A stretch of 64,000 nt of DNA. Source: Liriodendron chinense (taxonomy: Eukaryota > Streptophyta > Magnoliopsida > Magnoliales > Magnoliaceae). A program made the translations under genes and the position numbers. The notes below the pieces were generated by a model, which was not told the origin of the DNA, did no database searches, and saw only the letters and a program-made list of their open reading frames with translations. Within the stretch, counting starts at the first letter, position 1, and every line of letters starts with the position of its first letter. The stretch covers positions 1,612,001 through 1,676,000 of the forward strand of contig ML058372.1 in assembly GCA_003013855.2 (NCBI GenBank), written 5' to 3'. Positions 23,405 to 34,012 of the stretch are shown piece by piece.

Positions 23405-23785
23405 TCATGACCGGTCAGACCAAGCTAAGCTTGTTCCAGCGTGTGTAGCCGACCGGTCATGACCGGTCGGCCCAGACTGTCCATCCTCTATTGTGCATCA
23501 TGTGTGGCCGACCGGTCTTGACCGGTCTAGCCTATATCCTTTGATGTTTTCTTTCTTTCTTTCTTCTTTTTCTTTCTTTTTCTTTTCTTTCCTTGCTTTC
23601 TTCTCTCTTTACACTTTGTATCTTCATCCCAAGCTTCGAAATAGTCCCGTTTGGTGATTGTTTGGGTGAAGTCTTTCTTATTCCTACAATCACAAATCCA
23701 TGCACTAAATTAGTCTTTAAATCATGAAACCATGCATAATGAATGATGAATTGGGGTTAGAATATGTACAATTTAGAGCTCAACA
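23405..23785 (-). repeat. E1 3' LTR, inner part
   Basis: Continuation of the LTR at 14567-15819, ending CTCAACA at 23785. It lacks a unit of about 31 bp with a palindrome present in the other E1 LTR (about 29760-29790), which accounts for the length difference (1634 against 1665 bp). Confidence 0.93.
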
Positions 23786-24933
23786 CACCCCCCAACCAGC
23801 ATTTTGCTAGTCCCGAGCAAAACATGCGTGAAATAAGTTTCATTCTCCAAAACTCAGCTCTCCTCTAGAAACTACTCTTCTATACATTCCAAGACACACA
23901 AGCATAAAAATCAGAGAAATTAGGTGATAAAGTTTGAAACCTTAAACTCTCAAAACATAATAAGTGTTTATATGAAATCCCCACTGATTGATTGATAAAT
24001 AGAAGAGCTTGAACAAATTCAACCTAGTGTGCATAGTGAAGGTTCATCTCATGAGTTTCCGGGATTATCTTCTTCATAGATCAACTAAACTATAGATCTC
24101 AAGGTGTATAGAGCAACAACAAGCCTATGACAGGAATTTTCCTTACCGTCCTTCCGACGACTTTCACACTACATCCCATTTCCAGCTTTGGTTACAGGTA
24201 GACCATCCCCCGGTTGGTAGTAGGTAGCCCTAATCGGAATTTTCCACCATTTTCCATCATTCCCAATTTCATCCTTCCTTTCCTTTTTCTTTTATATTAG
24301 ATAGGATTTTTAGAAATCCATATCTTTCGTTATTTTTCCATGGACAAGGATGGACAAAGTACCCCGGCTTGGTTTCTCAATACCTTCAATCACGGTCTAG
24401 TTAATCCACAAATCACATAATCCTTTCAAATCATGAAAATCGTGTAATGTGAACTAGGTGCAAAAGGTGTTCAAATTTTCTATCAATCATAAAAATAGGT
24501 GAATTCACATATAAAACCATTATATTAAGAGAAGTTCAAAGCTTGCAACATTCCTCACTTCGTATCTCCTTTTCTTATACTCATGTTGTCTCAAATGTAT
24601 AGAAACAATGTTTTCCAAAAGAATTTTGAAATTTAGAAAAATCAAAAAATTTCTACATCATTGCTCGAAATGTCACAAAAGCTAGCAGATTCATCAAAGG
24701 AATCTCTCACCCCCCAACCAAAACTCTACATTGTCCTCAATGTAATAAGATATGCAATATGTAAGATATGAGAGCAATGACATAAAACAAAGGAGAGTGA
24801 GAAAGAGAGATATCACCTGAAGCATATATTTCATGGCAAGATTAGCTTTTAAAGATGAATTACTTCGCTACTAAATCAACTATCAAAGCAAATCCTAATG
24901 GGAAAGCATTCTAGCAAATCATCCTCCGTCAGA
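23786..24933 (-). other. E1 polypurine tract and 3' UTR
   Basis: GGTTGGGGGGTG (minus) at 23786-23797 abuts the LTR. The second copy is at 24708-24719 beside the TACATTG...CAATGTA hairpin (about 24729-24746). The conserved block with GTCGTCGGAAGGACGG is at about 24120-24226. No gene seen. Confidence 0.75.
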
Positions 24934-26592
24934 CTAGGAGGTTAATCCCAACAACTCATCCAAAAGCATAAAGTCAAGCAGAATCATTAGATGGATCAAA
25001 AGGTTTCGCAGTAACTTCATCCAATATCCTGCTTTACAATAAACATGTGTGTGAGTAATCGAGATACGCCACTTAAAATCCCAAAAAGGAATTTCAGCGG
25101 GTTTCTTATTGTTTTCACCACATGTATAAGAGGAGACATCATCATATTTATCAGAAAAAATATGTCTCCATTCAGATTTTCCTGGGCATTGATATTGCAA
25201 GTAAGGATCATCCCAGGGTTGGTGGATTTCAGTATGCATGATCCACAAAGGTGTGGAAATATGAATTGATTTCTCAGCCCAACAAGGTGTTGTTTCCACA
25301 TCCTTCTCTCGGCTAGTGTCATATGCCGATACCGACTCAAAAAGTGTGACCATATCCCTTATCATATTATCGTTCTCATCAAGGGAGTGAGTCACTTCTT
25401 CGTCGAAGGGACCGGAGTAAAAAGGTGAGAGGAACTCATCTTCCACGATAGAATTGATCATGTTTATTTCGTGGACCTCCTCATCCTCATCCTCTTGTTG
25501 GTTGTCAATATTAAAAGCATTCAACTCAATCGCCATATTGCCAAAAGACATTTGGATGACCCCACTCCTACAATTGATGATAGCATTTGACGTAGCTAGG
25601 AATGGACGGCCAAGTATGACAGGGATTTGAGGCCCAATATTAACCATGGGTCGTGTGTCCAAGACAATAAAGTCCACCGGGTAGTAAACTTTGTCAACTT
25701 GGACAAGAACGTCCTCAATCACCCCTCTCGGAATACGAATTGATCGGTCGGCAAGTTGTAATGTGGTTTTGGTAGGTTTTAATTCACCTAAACCCAATTG
25801 TTCATAGACCGAAAAGGGAATTAAGTTCACACTTGCCCCTAGATCAAGTAGAGCATGTTTCACCCGATAGTCTCCAATCACACAAGATATTGTTGGACAA
25901 CCGGGATCTTTGTATTTCTTGGGCATCCCGTGGTTGATAATGGCACTCACATTCTCTGTAAAAAATGCCTTCTTTTGCACATGTATTTTTCTTTTAACTG
26001 TGCAAAGGTCTTTTAAAAATTTTGCATATGACGGTATTTGTTTAATGGCATCCAGCAATGGGATGTTGATTTTTACTTGCTTGAAAACCTCCAAAAATTC
26101 CTGATATTTATCTTGAGGTTTGCCTTGAATCAAGCGTTGGGGGAATGGAGCAACGGGCCTATATTCTTTCAATGGCTCTGTTTCATTCATGGGGGTGCTA
26201 GGTCCATCATCCTCTTTGGAAGATACCAGATCATTAGGCGGTGAAACCTTCACCGGATCAGATTTTTCAATAATTTTCCCACTTCTAAGAGTGGTGATGG
26301 CCTTAGCATGTTCCATGTGTTGGTTAGAAGAACTAGGCACGCTTATTTCGCATTGTGTTTTTGGATTTGGTATGGGTTGGGCTGGAAGAATCCCTTCCCT
26401 TGCGTTTAAGCGAGCCTTGATTTCCTCTACCGAAGTTTTAAGCTCAAGCATTATCGTATGGTTGGATTGATTTATTTGAGCTTGACCTTCCATGAATGCT
26501 TTCAAAGTATCCTCTATAGGCATTTGAGGCGGGGCCATTTGCATTGAGGGCCCCCTTTGAGGATTATTTTGATTAGCCGTGTTTCCATTCAC
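24934..26592 (-). CDS. E1 Gag C-terminus, protease and novel tail (552 codons, open)
   Basis: One uninterrupted frame. Residues 1-200: Gag end (ITTLRSGKIIEKS). Near residue 247: protease active site LLDLGASVNLIPFSVYEQLG, then IPVILGRPFLATSNAIINCR. From about residue 380 it departs from the Gag-Pol of E3/E4. ISTPLWIMHTEIHQPWDDPY and PFWDFKWRISI lead to a hydrophobic end WMKLLRNLLIHLMILLDFML. This tail is homologous to that of E2. RT, RNase H and integrase are missing. The frame is open while upstream gag has several stops. Tail function unknown; WDDPYL resembles the RNase H-integrase spacer of E3. Confidence 0.8.
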   Translation of the reverse strand: MNGNTANQNNPQRGPSMQMAPPQMPIEDTLKAFMEGQAQINQSNHTIMLELKTSVEEIKARLNAREGILPAQPIPNPKTQCEISVPSSSNQHMEHAKAITTLRSGKIIEKSDPVKVSPPNDLVSSKEDDGPSTPMNETEPLKEYRPVAPFPQRLIQGKPQDKYQEFLEVFKQVKINIPLLDAIKQIPSYAKFLKDLCTVKRKIHVQKKAFFTENVSAIINHGMPKKYKDPGCPTISCVIGDYRVKHALLDLGASVNLIPFSVYEQLGLGELKPTKTTLQLADRSIRIPRGVIEDVLVQVDKVYYPVDFIVLDTRPMVNIGPQIPVILGRPFLATSNAIINCRSGVIQMSFGNMAIELNAFNIDNQQEDEDEEVHEINMINSIVEDEFLSPFYSGPFDEEVTHSLDENDNMIRDMVTLFESVSAYDTSREKDVETTPCWAEKSIHISTPLWIMHTEIHQPWDDPYLQYQCPGKSEWRHIFSDKYDDVSSYTCGENNKKPAEIPFWDFKWRISITHTHVYCKAGYWMKLLRNLLIHLMILLDFMLLDELLGLTS

Positions 26593-27774
26593 CCAATTGA
26601 AGTTTGGGTTGTTCCTCTAACTAGAATTATTCGTGTTTGAATTTGGAGTACTAAAAGGTCGTTGATAACTATTCAAGGCATTCGATTGTTCAAATAAAAG
26701 TTCTCGAAACGCATAGATTGTTGGACAATCGGGCGTTTGATGCACATTGGAAGCACAAATACCACAAATAGTTTCAATAGCCCCCTTTTGTTGGGTTGTG
26801 TCCACTTTCTTTAGTTCCATCTCCTCGACCTTTCATGTGAGTTTAGCCACTCTAGAACCTAGATCATCTTGCCCATCTAAAACATAAATTTCTCCCTTTT
26901 CCTTGGTTTGGGGTTGTTTTGAACTTGTTGGCTTAGATGTATCCCATGATTGTGTATTTTCAGCCAACATGTCAAAATAATCCCAAGCTTCCTCCGTTTC
27001 CTTGTTCATGAACTCCCCATTGCACATCATCTCCACAAATTAGCGCATGGTTGAGTTCAATCCATCATAAAAGAAACTAATCAACCTCTACCGTTCATAG
27101 CCATGATGTGGGCATGCGTTTAATAGCTCATTATACCTTTCCCAACATTGGAAAAATGTTTCTTCTTCTTTTTGGGAGAAGTTCATTATGGCCCTTCGTA
27201 GTGCATTGGTTCGATGAGTAGGGAAGAATTTTTTAAGAAACTCCCTAGTCATCTCAGCCCATGTCCTAATCGACCTTGGCCTTAAGGAATGTAGCCATGA
27301 TTTGGCCTTCTCTTTCAAGGAAAAAGGGAACAATTTAAGTTTTATTATATCCTTGGTCACATTGTCATAGTTTATTGTGGCTATAACCTCTTCAAATTCC
27401 TTAATATGTAAATATGCGCTCTCAGAGTCGAGTCCATGGAATCTAGGAAGAAGTTGGATCAACCCCGGTTTAAAATCAATATTTCCCACATTGTGAGGGA
27501 AAATTATGCAAGAGGGAGTACTCGTCCTAGCTGGTTGTAGATAGTCACATAAAGTTCTAGGTTGAGGTACATTCCCCACTTCATTCTCATCCAATTCAGT
27601 AAGGTTTGGGGCTGGATTTTGATTAGCCCCTTGATTTGGTTGATTTTCAGCCATCTCTCTATCAATTTCAGGAAAATTTTTACGTTTCCTAGCACGAGGC
27701 TCTCTATCAATCCCTTCAACAATTACTCTGTCCCTTACAAGTCGGTTATTATAAGTCCTAGCCCAATGTGGCAT
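26593..27774 (-). pseudogene. E1 gag (broken)
   Basis: It starts MPHWARTYNNRL at 27774, with a basic N-terminus and an Athila-type core (FHGLDSESAYLHIKEFEEVI, FFQCWERYNELLNACPHHGY). Stops occur at about 27088, 27039, 26833 and 26617. The zinc knuckle is CGICASNVHQTPDC near 26755. The number of nonsense codons suggests an old copy. Confidence 0.85.
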
Positions 27775-28376
27775 GCAAAACCAAAAAGAATGAGCAAAAA
27801 GGAAAAAAGAATTCTTCCTTCCTTCCTTTACTCCTCTCTAAGACTTAAGCACAGGGTGTCTTGCAATGGCTGAGCCAGAAGCAAGGATAGAGACCGATTT
27901 CTCCTGGTCAATAGGGGTTCAAAGAACTCCCCACCCACTCTTTGAGTCTTTTGAGAGAAAATACAGAAAAAGAAGAAAGAGGAATAGTTTGAGAAGAGAA
28001 AACTCTGAGCACAGGTGATCCAAGACGGCAGAGCCGACCAATAGGAATTCAGGTGGCACACAGCCTACCTTTCAGAGATCCAAAAGGAGTCTCCACCCAC
28101 TCTACAAGAGATGAATACGATAGGAATGAGTAGGAGAAGAAGAAGAGTAAGGTTAGAACGATAAAACCTGATTTGTGACTGAAGATGCCTTCTTCTTCTT
28201 CAACTTCCTAAAAATCCCTGGATTAGACCTATGTTAGAATCCTGCAAAAATCAAAACAAAGTAAGTTAGTAATTAGAAGAAAACCTACTCTAGAAAACAA
28301 AACAAATCCTAAACCTATCTTAACACAATCTCAACTAAAAATTATTTCAAAAAATTCTAAGAATACCGCATAGAAA
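27775..28376 (-). other. E1 5' leader
   Basis: Between primer site and gag. It contains two diverged GAGTGGGTGG...CCTTGTGCT-type segments (about 28110-28005 and 27945-27840), shared with the E3 leader. No confident ORF. Confidence 0.6.
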
Positions 28377-28394
28377 TCCCCGGCAGCGGCGCCA
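28377..28394 (-). promoter_or_regulatory. E1 primer-binding site (tRNA-Asp)
   Basis: Minus-strand TGGCGCCGCTGCCGGGGA, 6 bp from the LTR. Confidence 0.88.
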
Positions 28395-28400
28395 AAAACT

Positions 28401-30065
28401 TGTTCACTCCCCAAGTGTAGGGTTGCGAAGTAGTAATAATTTGGAAAGACCGAGTATCGTTCCCACAGAGATTTATGTATGGGTATCCTCAGAATTTGTC
28501 TAAAATAACTAGTAATTAAGATCCTATTAAGAGCTAAAACTAGAAAATAGCAATTTGGGTTTAAACAATGAATGGTTAAGGTAATTTCAATCTAAAAAGG
28601 CACTAGAGCGCCAAGGATCCACTTTTGATAGGTTTCAATGCATCAACACAACTAGGTCTCTCATAACTCAATCGAAATCGAATTCATATCTCTATCCGAT
28701 CGGAATATAGAGCGGTTAAATCAACAATTATCCAAAATAAGTGCTTATTCATTGATTTGATTCCCACAACCATGCTCAGGCCTTGGGCACACTCAATTGT
28801 ATAGGCCAAGCCTATTTCCAATCTAGTTGAGATTCATAATCATAGCTTTCATCAAATCCTGTCACTAGACCTGATTACAACTCATGATTAGAACTCTAAT
28901 TAAATCAAAATCAATCAATAAATAACTTATCCCAGATTTTACAACAAAAGATAAGAACTTTAGTTGAATGAGTTCCCACATGAAAATCAGGCCATTGCAT
29001 ACAAGGCAATCAAAGCGTCTACCATGCCCGGAGTCGATGGTAGATCAATGAACTACACAAGGATAAACAATGCTCAAAAGCTAAGATACTAAGTTAGGAT
29101 CACTAAGAATCACATGAGCCCGGAGTCATCAAGAGATCAAAGTAGAAACCAAAATAGTACTTGATTCAAACTCACATTAACTAAAATTCATCAATTAAAT
29201 CATAAAAAGGAAACCTAGGTTGCATTAATCCATCAAAAACGAATCAAAAGCTTCACCTCTTAGCCCTAGCTAAGAGGTTTTAGTTCATCTCTAACATCCT
29301 TGAACTAGAAGCCTCTAAAAACATAGAAAATAACTAAAACAGGAAGAACACTAGAAATCCGAAGTAGAATCTGTCTCCTGAGCAATCCCCACGTCCTAGC
29401 CACTCTGGTATGAAGGGAAGACATCCTTTTATAGCTTGGAGGTGTCCTTTTCACAAGAGAACTCCAGATTTCGCGTAAAGCTACGCACTTGCGCAGGAAA
29501 ATTCGGAATCCCGAAATAGAAATAGACTGTTTACGCTGGCCGACCGGTTTGGACCGGTCGGACTTCACTTGCAACAGTCCAGGGAGCACAGCCGACCGGT
29601 CATGACCGGTCGGAGTGAATTTTCCATTGATCCAGCAAACATGGCCGACCGGTCATGACCGGTCGGACCAAGCTAAGCTTGTTCCAGCGTGTGTAGCCGA
29701 CCGGTCATGACCGGTCGGCCCAGACTGTCCATCCTCTATTGTGCATCATGTGTGGCCGACCGGTCTTGACTGGTCTGGCTGCTTTAGCCGACCGGTCTTG
29801 ACCGGTCTAGCCTATATCCTTTGATGTTTTCTTTCTTTCTTTCTTCTTTTTCTTTCTTTTTCTTTTCTTTCCTTGCTTTCTTCTCTCTTTACGCTTTGTA
29901 TCTTCATCCCAAGCTTCAAAATAGTCCCGTTTGGTGATTATTTGGGTGAAGTCTTTCTTATTCCTACAATCACAAATCCATGCACTAAATTAGTCTTTAA
30001 ATCATGAAACCATGCATAATGAGTGATGAATTGGGGTTAGAATATGTATAATTTAGAGCTCAACA
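28401..30065 (-). repeat. E1 5' LTR
   Basis: 1665 bp. TATA at 29425-29434 (minus CTATAAAAGG); hairpin CCTCTTAGC...GCTAAGAGG at 29255-29278; palindrome array 29538-29812; pyrimidine-rich tract 29825-29890. Confidence 0.94.
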
Positions 30066-30070
30066 ATAAG
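30066..30070. repeat. TSD of E1, right copy (ATAAG)
   Basis: Pairs with 14562-14566. Confidence 0.95.
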
Positions 30071-31708
30071 TAAGATATCTTCATCAGGGAAGAATGTCTT
30101 GAGCGGTTGATAATCCAAGAGAGAGTGAGCGGCAAGATGATCGGCGATGGCTTGCCCCTTGATTGCCTTCTGAGTGACATAGGTGATGTCAAATTCAGGC
30201 AGGAGTAGCTGCCATTTAGCTATCCTTCCAATGAGTGTCGGTTTCTCGAATAAGTACTTGAGCAGATCCATATGAGCGAGGAGGAGAATAGGGAACGTAA
30301 TCATGTATTGACGGAGCTGTTGAGTTGCCCAGACTAGGGCGAGGCAAGTCTTCTCGATCGGGGAATACCTGGTCTCGTAGTCGGTGAACTTTCGGCTCAG
30401 ATAGTATATCGCTTGTTCCTTCTTCTCGGTCTCGTCATGCTGGCCGAGAACACAGCCAATGGCTTCTGCTGTTATCGAGATGTATAACAATAATCGACGT
30501 CCAGGAGTGGGCAGCACTAATACTGGAGGATTCATGAGATATTTCTTGATGCGATCGAAGGCAACTTGGCAATCGTCATTCCATTCTTTTGGAACGTTCT
30601 TCCGAAGGAGCTAGAATATAGGCTCACAGATAGGTGTGAGCTGTGCGATGAAGCGACTGATGTATTGAATTCTGCCAAGGAAGCCACGAATTTCTTTCTC
30701 TGTTCTAGGAGGGGGCATCTCGATGATTTCTCTGGTTTTGGTCTCGTCGACCCTAATGCCATCCTCGCTCACCATAAAGCTGAGGAGCTTACCTCCCATT
30801 GCACCGAAGACACATTTCTGAGGGTTGAGACGGAGCTTGTACTTTTCTAATCTGTTGAATAATTTCTTCAGATCTTCAAAGTGTCCTTCGATCGTGCGAG
30901 ATTTGACGATCATATCGTCCAAATATACTTCAAGCTCTTTGTTCATCATGTCGTGGAATAGTGCTGTCATTGCTCGCTGATATGTTGCTCCTGCGTTCTT
31001 CAGACCGAATGGCATTACCCTGTAGCAGAAGGTTCCCCAGGGAGTGATAAACGATGTCTTCTCGCGATCTTCAACGGCCATCTTGATCTGATTATAACCT
31101 GAGAACCCGTCCATGAATGAGACGACTTTGTACCCAGCAGTGTTGTCGACCAGAGTGTCGATATGCGACAAAGGGAAGTCATCCTTAGGACTGGCTTTGT
31201 TGAGATCTCGGAAGTCGATGCACATTCGAACCTTGCCATCCTTCTTTGGTACTGGTACAATGTTGGAGAGCCATTCAGGGTAGTTGGAGACTACCAAGAA
31301 TCCTGCATTGTACTGCTTGATGACTTCATCTCGGACTTTCAGAGCCCATTCTGGCTTCATTCTTCGAAGTTTCTGCTTCACTGGCTTCATATCTGCCTTG
31401 GTTGACAGATGGTGTACAACGAGCTCTTCATCGAGTCCCGGCATGTCTTCATATGAGAACGCGAAGTTGGACACTCTTGGAGCTAGGAACTCTATCATTC
31501 TCTGCTTCATCTCTGGTGGCAACGATTTTCCAATGCGTTCTTCCCTAGGGATCTCAGGTGTCCCCAAGTATACTATCTCGAAATCATCGGCTACAACATT
31601 GGCTTTGGATTCGAACTTTTTGAGGAGATCCTCTAGTTCGGGAGCCGGGTCATCATCTTCCTCATCTCGAGCTTCATCCAGATCTATGAGCTCGAAGTTC
31701 GATGTCAA
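30066..31708 (-). pseudogene. Tat copy A reverse transcriptase and RNase H
   Basis: It copies element RNA into DNA. The N-terminal acidic linker (DLDEARDEEDDDPAPELEDL) is followed by RT motifs VRMCIDFRDLNKASPKDDFP, SFMDGFSGYNQI, MPFGLKNAGATYQRAM and the catalytic VYLDDMIVKS, then GFLGRIQYISRFI. A TAG stop at about 30611 interrupts it. The same frame then resumes with KNVPKEWNDDCQVAFDRI and RNase H (AIYYLSRKFTDYETRY, YSPIEKTCLALVWATQ). It runs into the E1 insertion after FFPDEDILLI, matching LIEGEE at 14566. Confidence 0.88.
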
Positions 31709-31943
31709 AGTTTATGATTCGACTTCAAACTCATGCAACTCTTTAGATGAACTTGGCACATTATTGAATGCAGGGAAAGACATGCTTCTTGGTTTTTGAG
31801 AATTTCTGGAATTGAGGTGCTAGATGTTTTTGGCTTTTTAAAGTTTTCAATTTTTTTGGATTTTTGAAATTCACGGGACTTTGAACAAGCGGGCATTGTA
31901 GACCATGATTGATCCCAGCTTGTCCCCAAGTTCCGCTCGCTGC
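31709..31943 (-). other. Gap between Tat linker and RT frames
   Basis: No frame spans this gap. An intron between protease and RT is known in Ogre-type Tat elements, so a spliced intron is possible; I could not pick convincing splice sites. Frameshift decay is the alternative. Confidence 0.3.
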
Positions 31944-32360
31944 TTAAACAGGCATTTTTTTTTGGAAGCCAGAGCCTTCGGACGACTCTCTGGCTGATTC
32001 AAAAGTCAGAGGAATAGATGACCATTCAAGACCCCACATTTCCTCCCCTGAAGAGGTGGGGGTTGATGATTTGGGCGAAGAGTCACAGTCTGGCCCAATG
32101 ACCATGATTTCTTGCTGGTTAGGTTCGAGATCTGAGTCGTACTCAGTCCCTACCGGATCACTTACCTCGCATTGTAGTTCGTCTGGTTCCACAGCGAGAT
32201 ACAAGTTCAGAATCTGGACATCGGACCAATCCAGGGCTGGCCATTTCCCTTTCTTGGTCCAATGGATGGGCTGCTTCTGCCCCTGGCTGATGATTGATGA
32301 TGTTGATTCAGCAGAGATGGGCGGGTCATGCCCCTTGCTGATTGATGTTGAGATGGGCAA
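31944..32360 (-). pseudogene. Tat copy A protease-RT linker fragment
   Basis: 138 codons in the right place and strand to lie upstream of RT, acidic and Ser/Pro-rich (GPDCDSSPKSSTPTSSGEE). No catalytic motif. The sequence stops being Tat-like at the E3 boundary at 32379. Assignment rests on position. Confidence 0.4.
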
Positions 32361-32378
32361 GTTGTGCCCCTGGCTGGG

Positions 32379-33988
32379 TGTTGAGCTCTTAATTGTGCAT
32401 ATTCTAACCCCAATTCATCACTCATTGTGCAAGGTTTGTATGGTTTGTAGGCTAATCCAATGCATGTTTTGTAACTACAGGACTGAGAGTGGTTCCACCT
32501 AATTGAAGATAAAAAGGGCTCATTCGGGACTATTTTGATGAAGATCGTTTGAGGACCAAAGAAGAAAAGAAGAAAGAAAGTAAAAGAAAGAAGCAAGGAA
32601 AGAAAAGAAAAAAAACAAAGAAGAAAAAGAAGTTTGGAAGACTGCCGACCGGTCATGACCGGTCGGCCAAGAGGGCCAGACCGGTCAAGACTGGCCAGCT
32701 ATGAACGCTGGAGCTTCAATGAAGACAGCCGACCGGTCATGACCGGTCGGCCATGGCTGCTGGAACATGAATGAAAACGTCCGACCGGTCATGACCGGTC
32801 AAACCAGCTTGCTGGATTAACGTTGAACAAGGCCGACCGGTCATGACCGGTCGGCTATGCTTGTTGGAGTAACCATCCATTGAGGCCGACAGGTCGTGAC
32901 CGGTCGGCTGTGCGTAAGAAGTTAGAAACTTCCAGATATAGTCCGATTTTCTCTGCGCTGCGTAAGTATTACGCAATTTCCCAATTCTTCCGAAGTTGTG
33001 GAGCCTCCAGACTATAAAAGGACACCTAGGATTCGTTCCTAGGGTATCCTAGAAGGGTTCAAGCGTGGTTGGAGGCTGCAGAAGTGAATTGTGGAGTTCT
33101 ACAACTCCTTGGAGTTTGTTTTTGCTGTTTTCATGTTTTTATAGTTGTTTCATGTTTCCTTGGATCATGAGCAGCTAAACCTCTTAGCTAGGGCTAAGAG
33201 GTGAAGCTTGTAGTGGATCCAAGATGTTTTAATTCGTAGTTAAGTGGTTTTAAGTGTGGAATTCATGATTATGAACTAAGGTTTGAAGTTTATACAAGTT
33301 TTTAAGTAGTTTTTCTTAGTCTTATGATGACTCATGGATGTTTGGGAGAATTACTTAATTGCTTAATTGGTTTGTGACGGTCTAGACCTGTATGATCCGA
33401 GGAATCGGAGTGCGCTCTAGTACTATGATCTTTATAAAGGGACTTCATACCAAAGTTCTATTTCTCTGTTTTTTTGTAATATGTAAGGAACTGTGTATGT
33501 GATTTGAATCTAGTTCAAATCCTGATCTAGCCTTGTCTTGTGACAGGACTTGAGGATGGTTATGATTGTGAATTAGACCTTTTGGAAGGGGGAATGACCT
33601 ATGCAATTGAGCATGCTCAACTCAGCCTACATTGAGTGAATCTTATGCATAGAACTTACATATGACAGATTATTTAGTTTAACAGCTCTATCATCCGACT
33701 AGATAGATCTTAATATCGATTCTAGTTGAGAGAATGAGAAACCACAGCAGATTGAACATCAAGGATTGCTACAAGTGGATCCTTGGAACCCTAGTGCCTT
33801 TTTATCATTAGTCACTTTAATTTAATTAAACTTTGTTACTCACATCAATTCTATTCAAAATCTGATTACTAGCTTTTAATAGACACTTTTGGATGTGTTT
33901 GTGAAATCCTACATAAGTCCCTGTGGATCGACCTCGGTCTTACCGAGATTATTACTACATCGCAACCCTACACTTGGGGAAGCGAACA
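32379..33988 (+). repeat. E3 5' LTR
   Basis: 1610 bp, TGTTGAGCTC...GCGAACA. Purine-rich run 32555-32640; six palindrome units 32643-32910; TATA CTATAAAAGG 33012-33021; hairpin CCTCTTAGC...GCTAAGAGG 33179-33202; a small CTCGGTCTTACCGAG dyad near 33933. Confidence 0.95.
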
Positions 33989-33994
33989 AGTTTT

Positions 33995-34012
33995 TGGCGC
34001 CGTTGCCGGGGA
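33995..34012 (+). promoter_or_regulatory. E3 primer-binding site (tRNA-Asp)
   Basis: TGGCGCCGTTGCCGGGGA matches the 3' end of plant tRNA-Asp, as known for Athila elements; it starts 6 bp after the LTR. Confidence 0.92.

Larger units (their letters stand above)
14567..30065 (-). mobile_element. E1: non-autonomous Athila-like element (Gag-PR plus novel tail), contains E2
   Basis: LTRs of the TG...CA type bound it, with perfect ATAAG duplications. Without E2 it is about 7.9 kb. Minus-strand order: 5' LTR (30065-28401), tRNA-Asp primer site, leader, broken gag, protease, unfamiliar C-terminal tail, 3' UTR, polypurine tract, 3' LTR. There is no RT, RNase H or integrase. Several stops in gag suggest it is old, in keeping with its being the target of E2. 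Confidence 0.92.
1..32378 (-). mobile_element. Tat-like Ty3/gypsy retrotransposon, copy A (partial, interrupted)
   Basis: Read on the minus strand, the order is linker (32360-31944), RT-RNase H (31708-30066), [E1 inserted], second RNase H (14566-14024), integrase (14023-12803), then about 12.8 kb of 3' internal DNA with plus-strand PMD genes and repeats, running off the left edge. A second RNase H between RNase H and integrase is a hallmark of the Tat lineage. The first 4 kb is collinear with 60018-64000. There that segment lies just inside a 3' LTR, so the 3' LTR of copy A should lie roughly 130 bp left of the window. Gag and protease are missing; E3 abuts the 5' side. E1 and a hAT MITE are inserted within it. 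Confidence 0.75.

Noticed and set aside
32643..32910. CRISPR-like regularly spaced palindromic repeats
   Set aside because: Spacing is regular, but the repeats are in LTRs of plant retrotransposons with related, non-unique spacers and no cas genes.
33995..34012. tRNA gene remnant
   Set aside because: Only the 18-base tRNA-Asp complement is present, placed next to the LTR as a primer-binding site.
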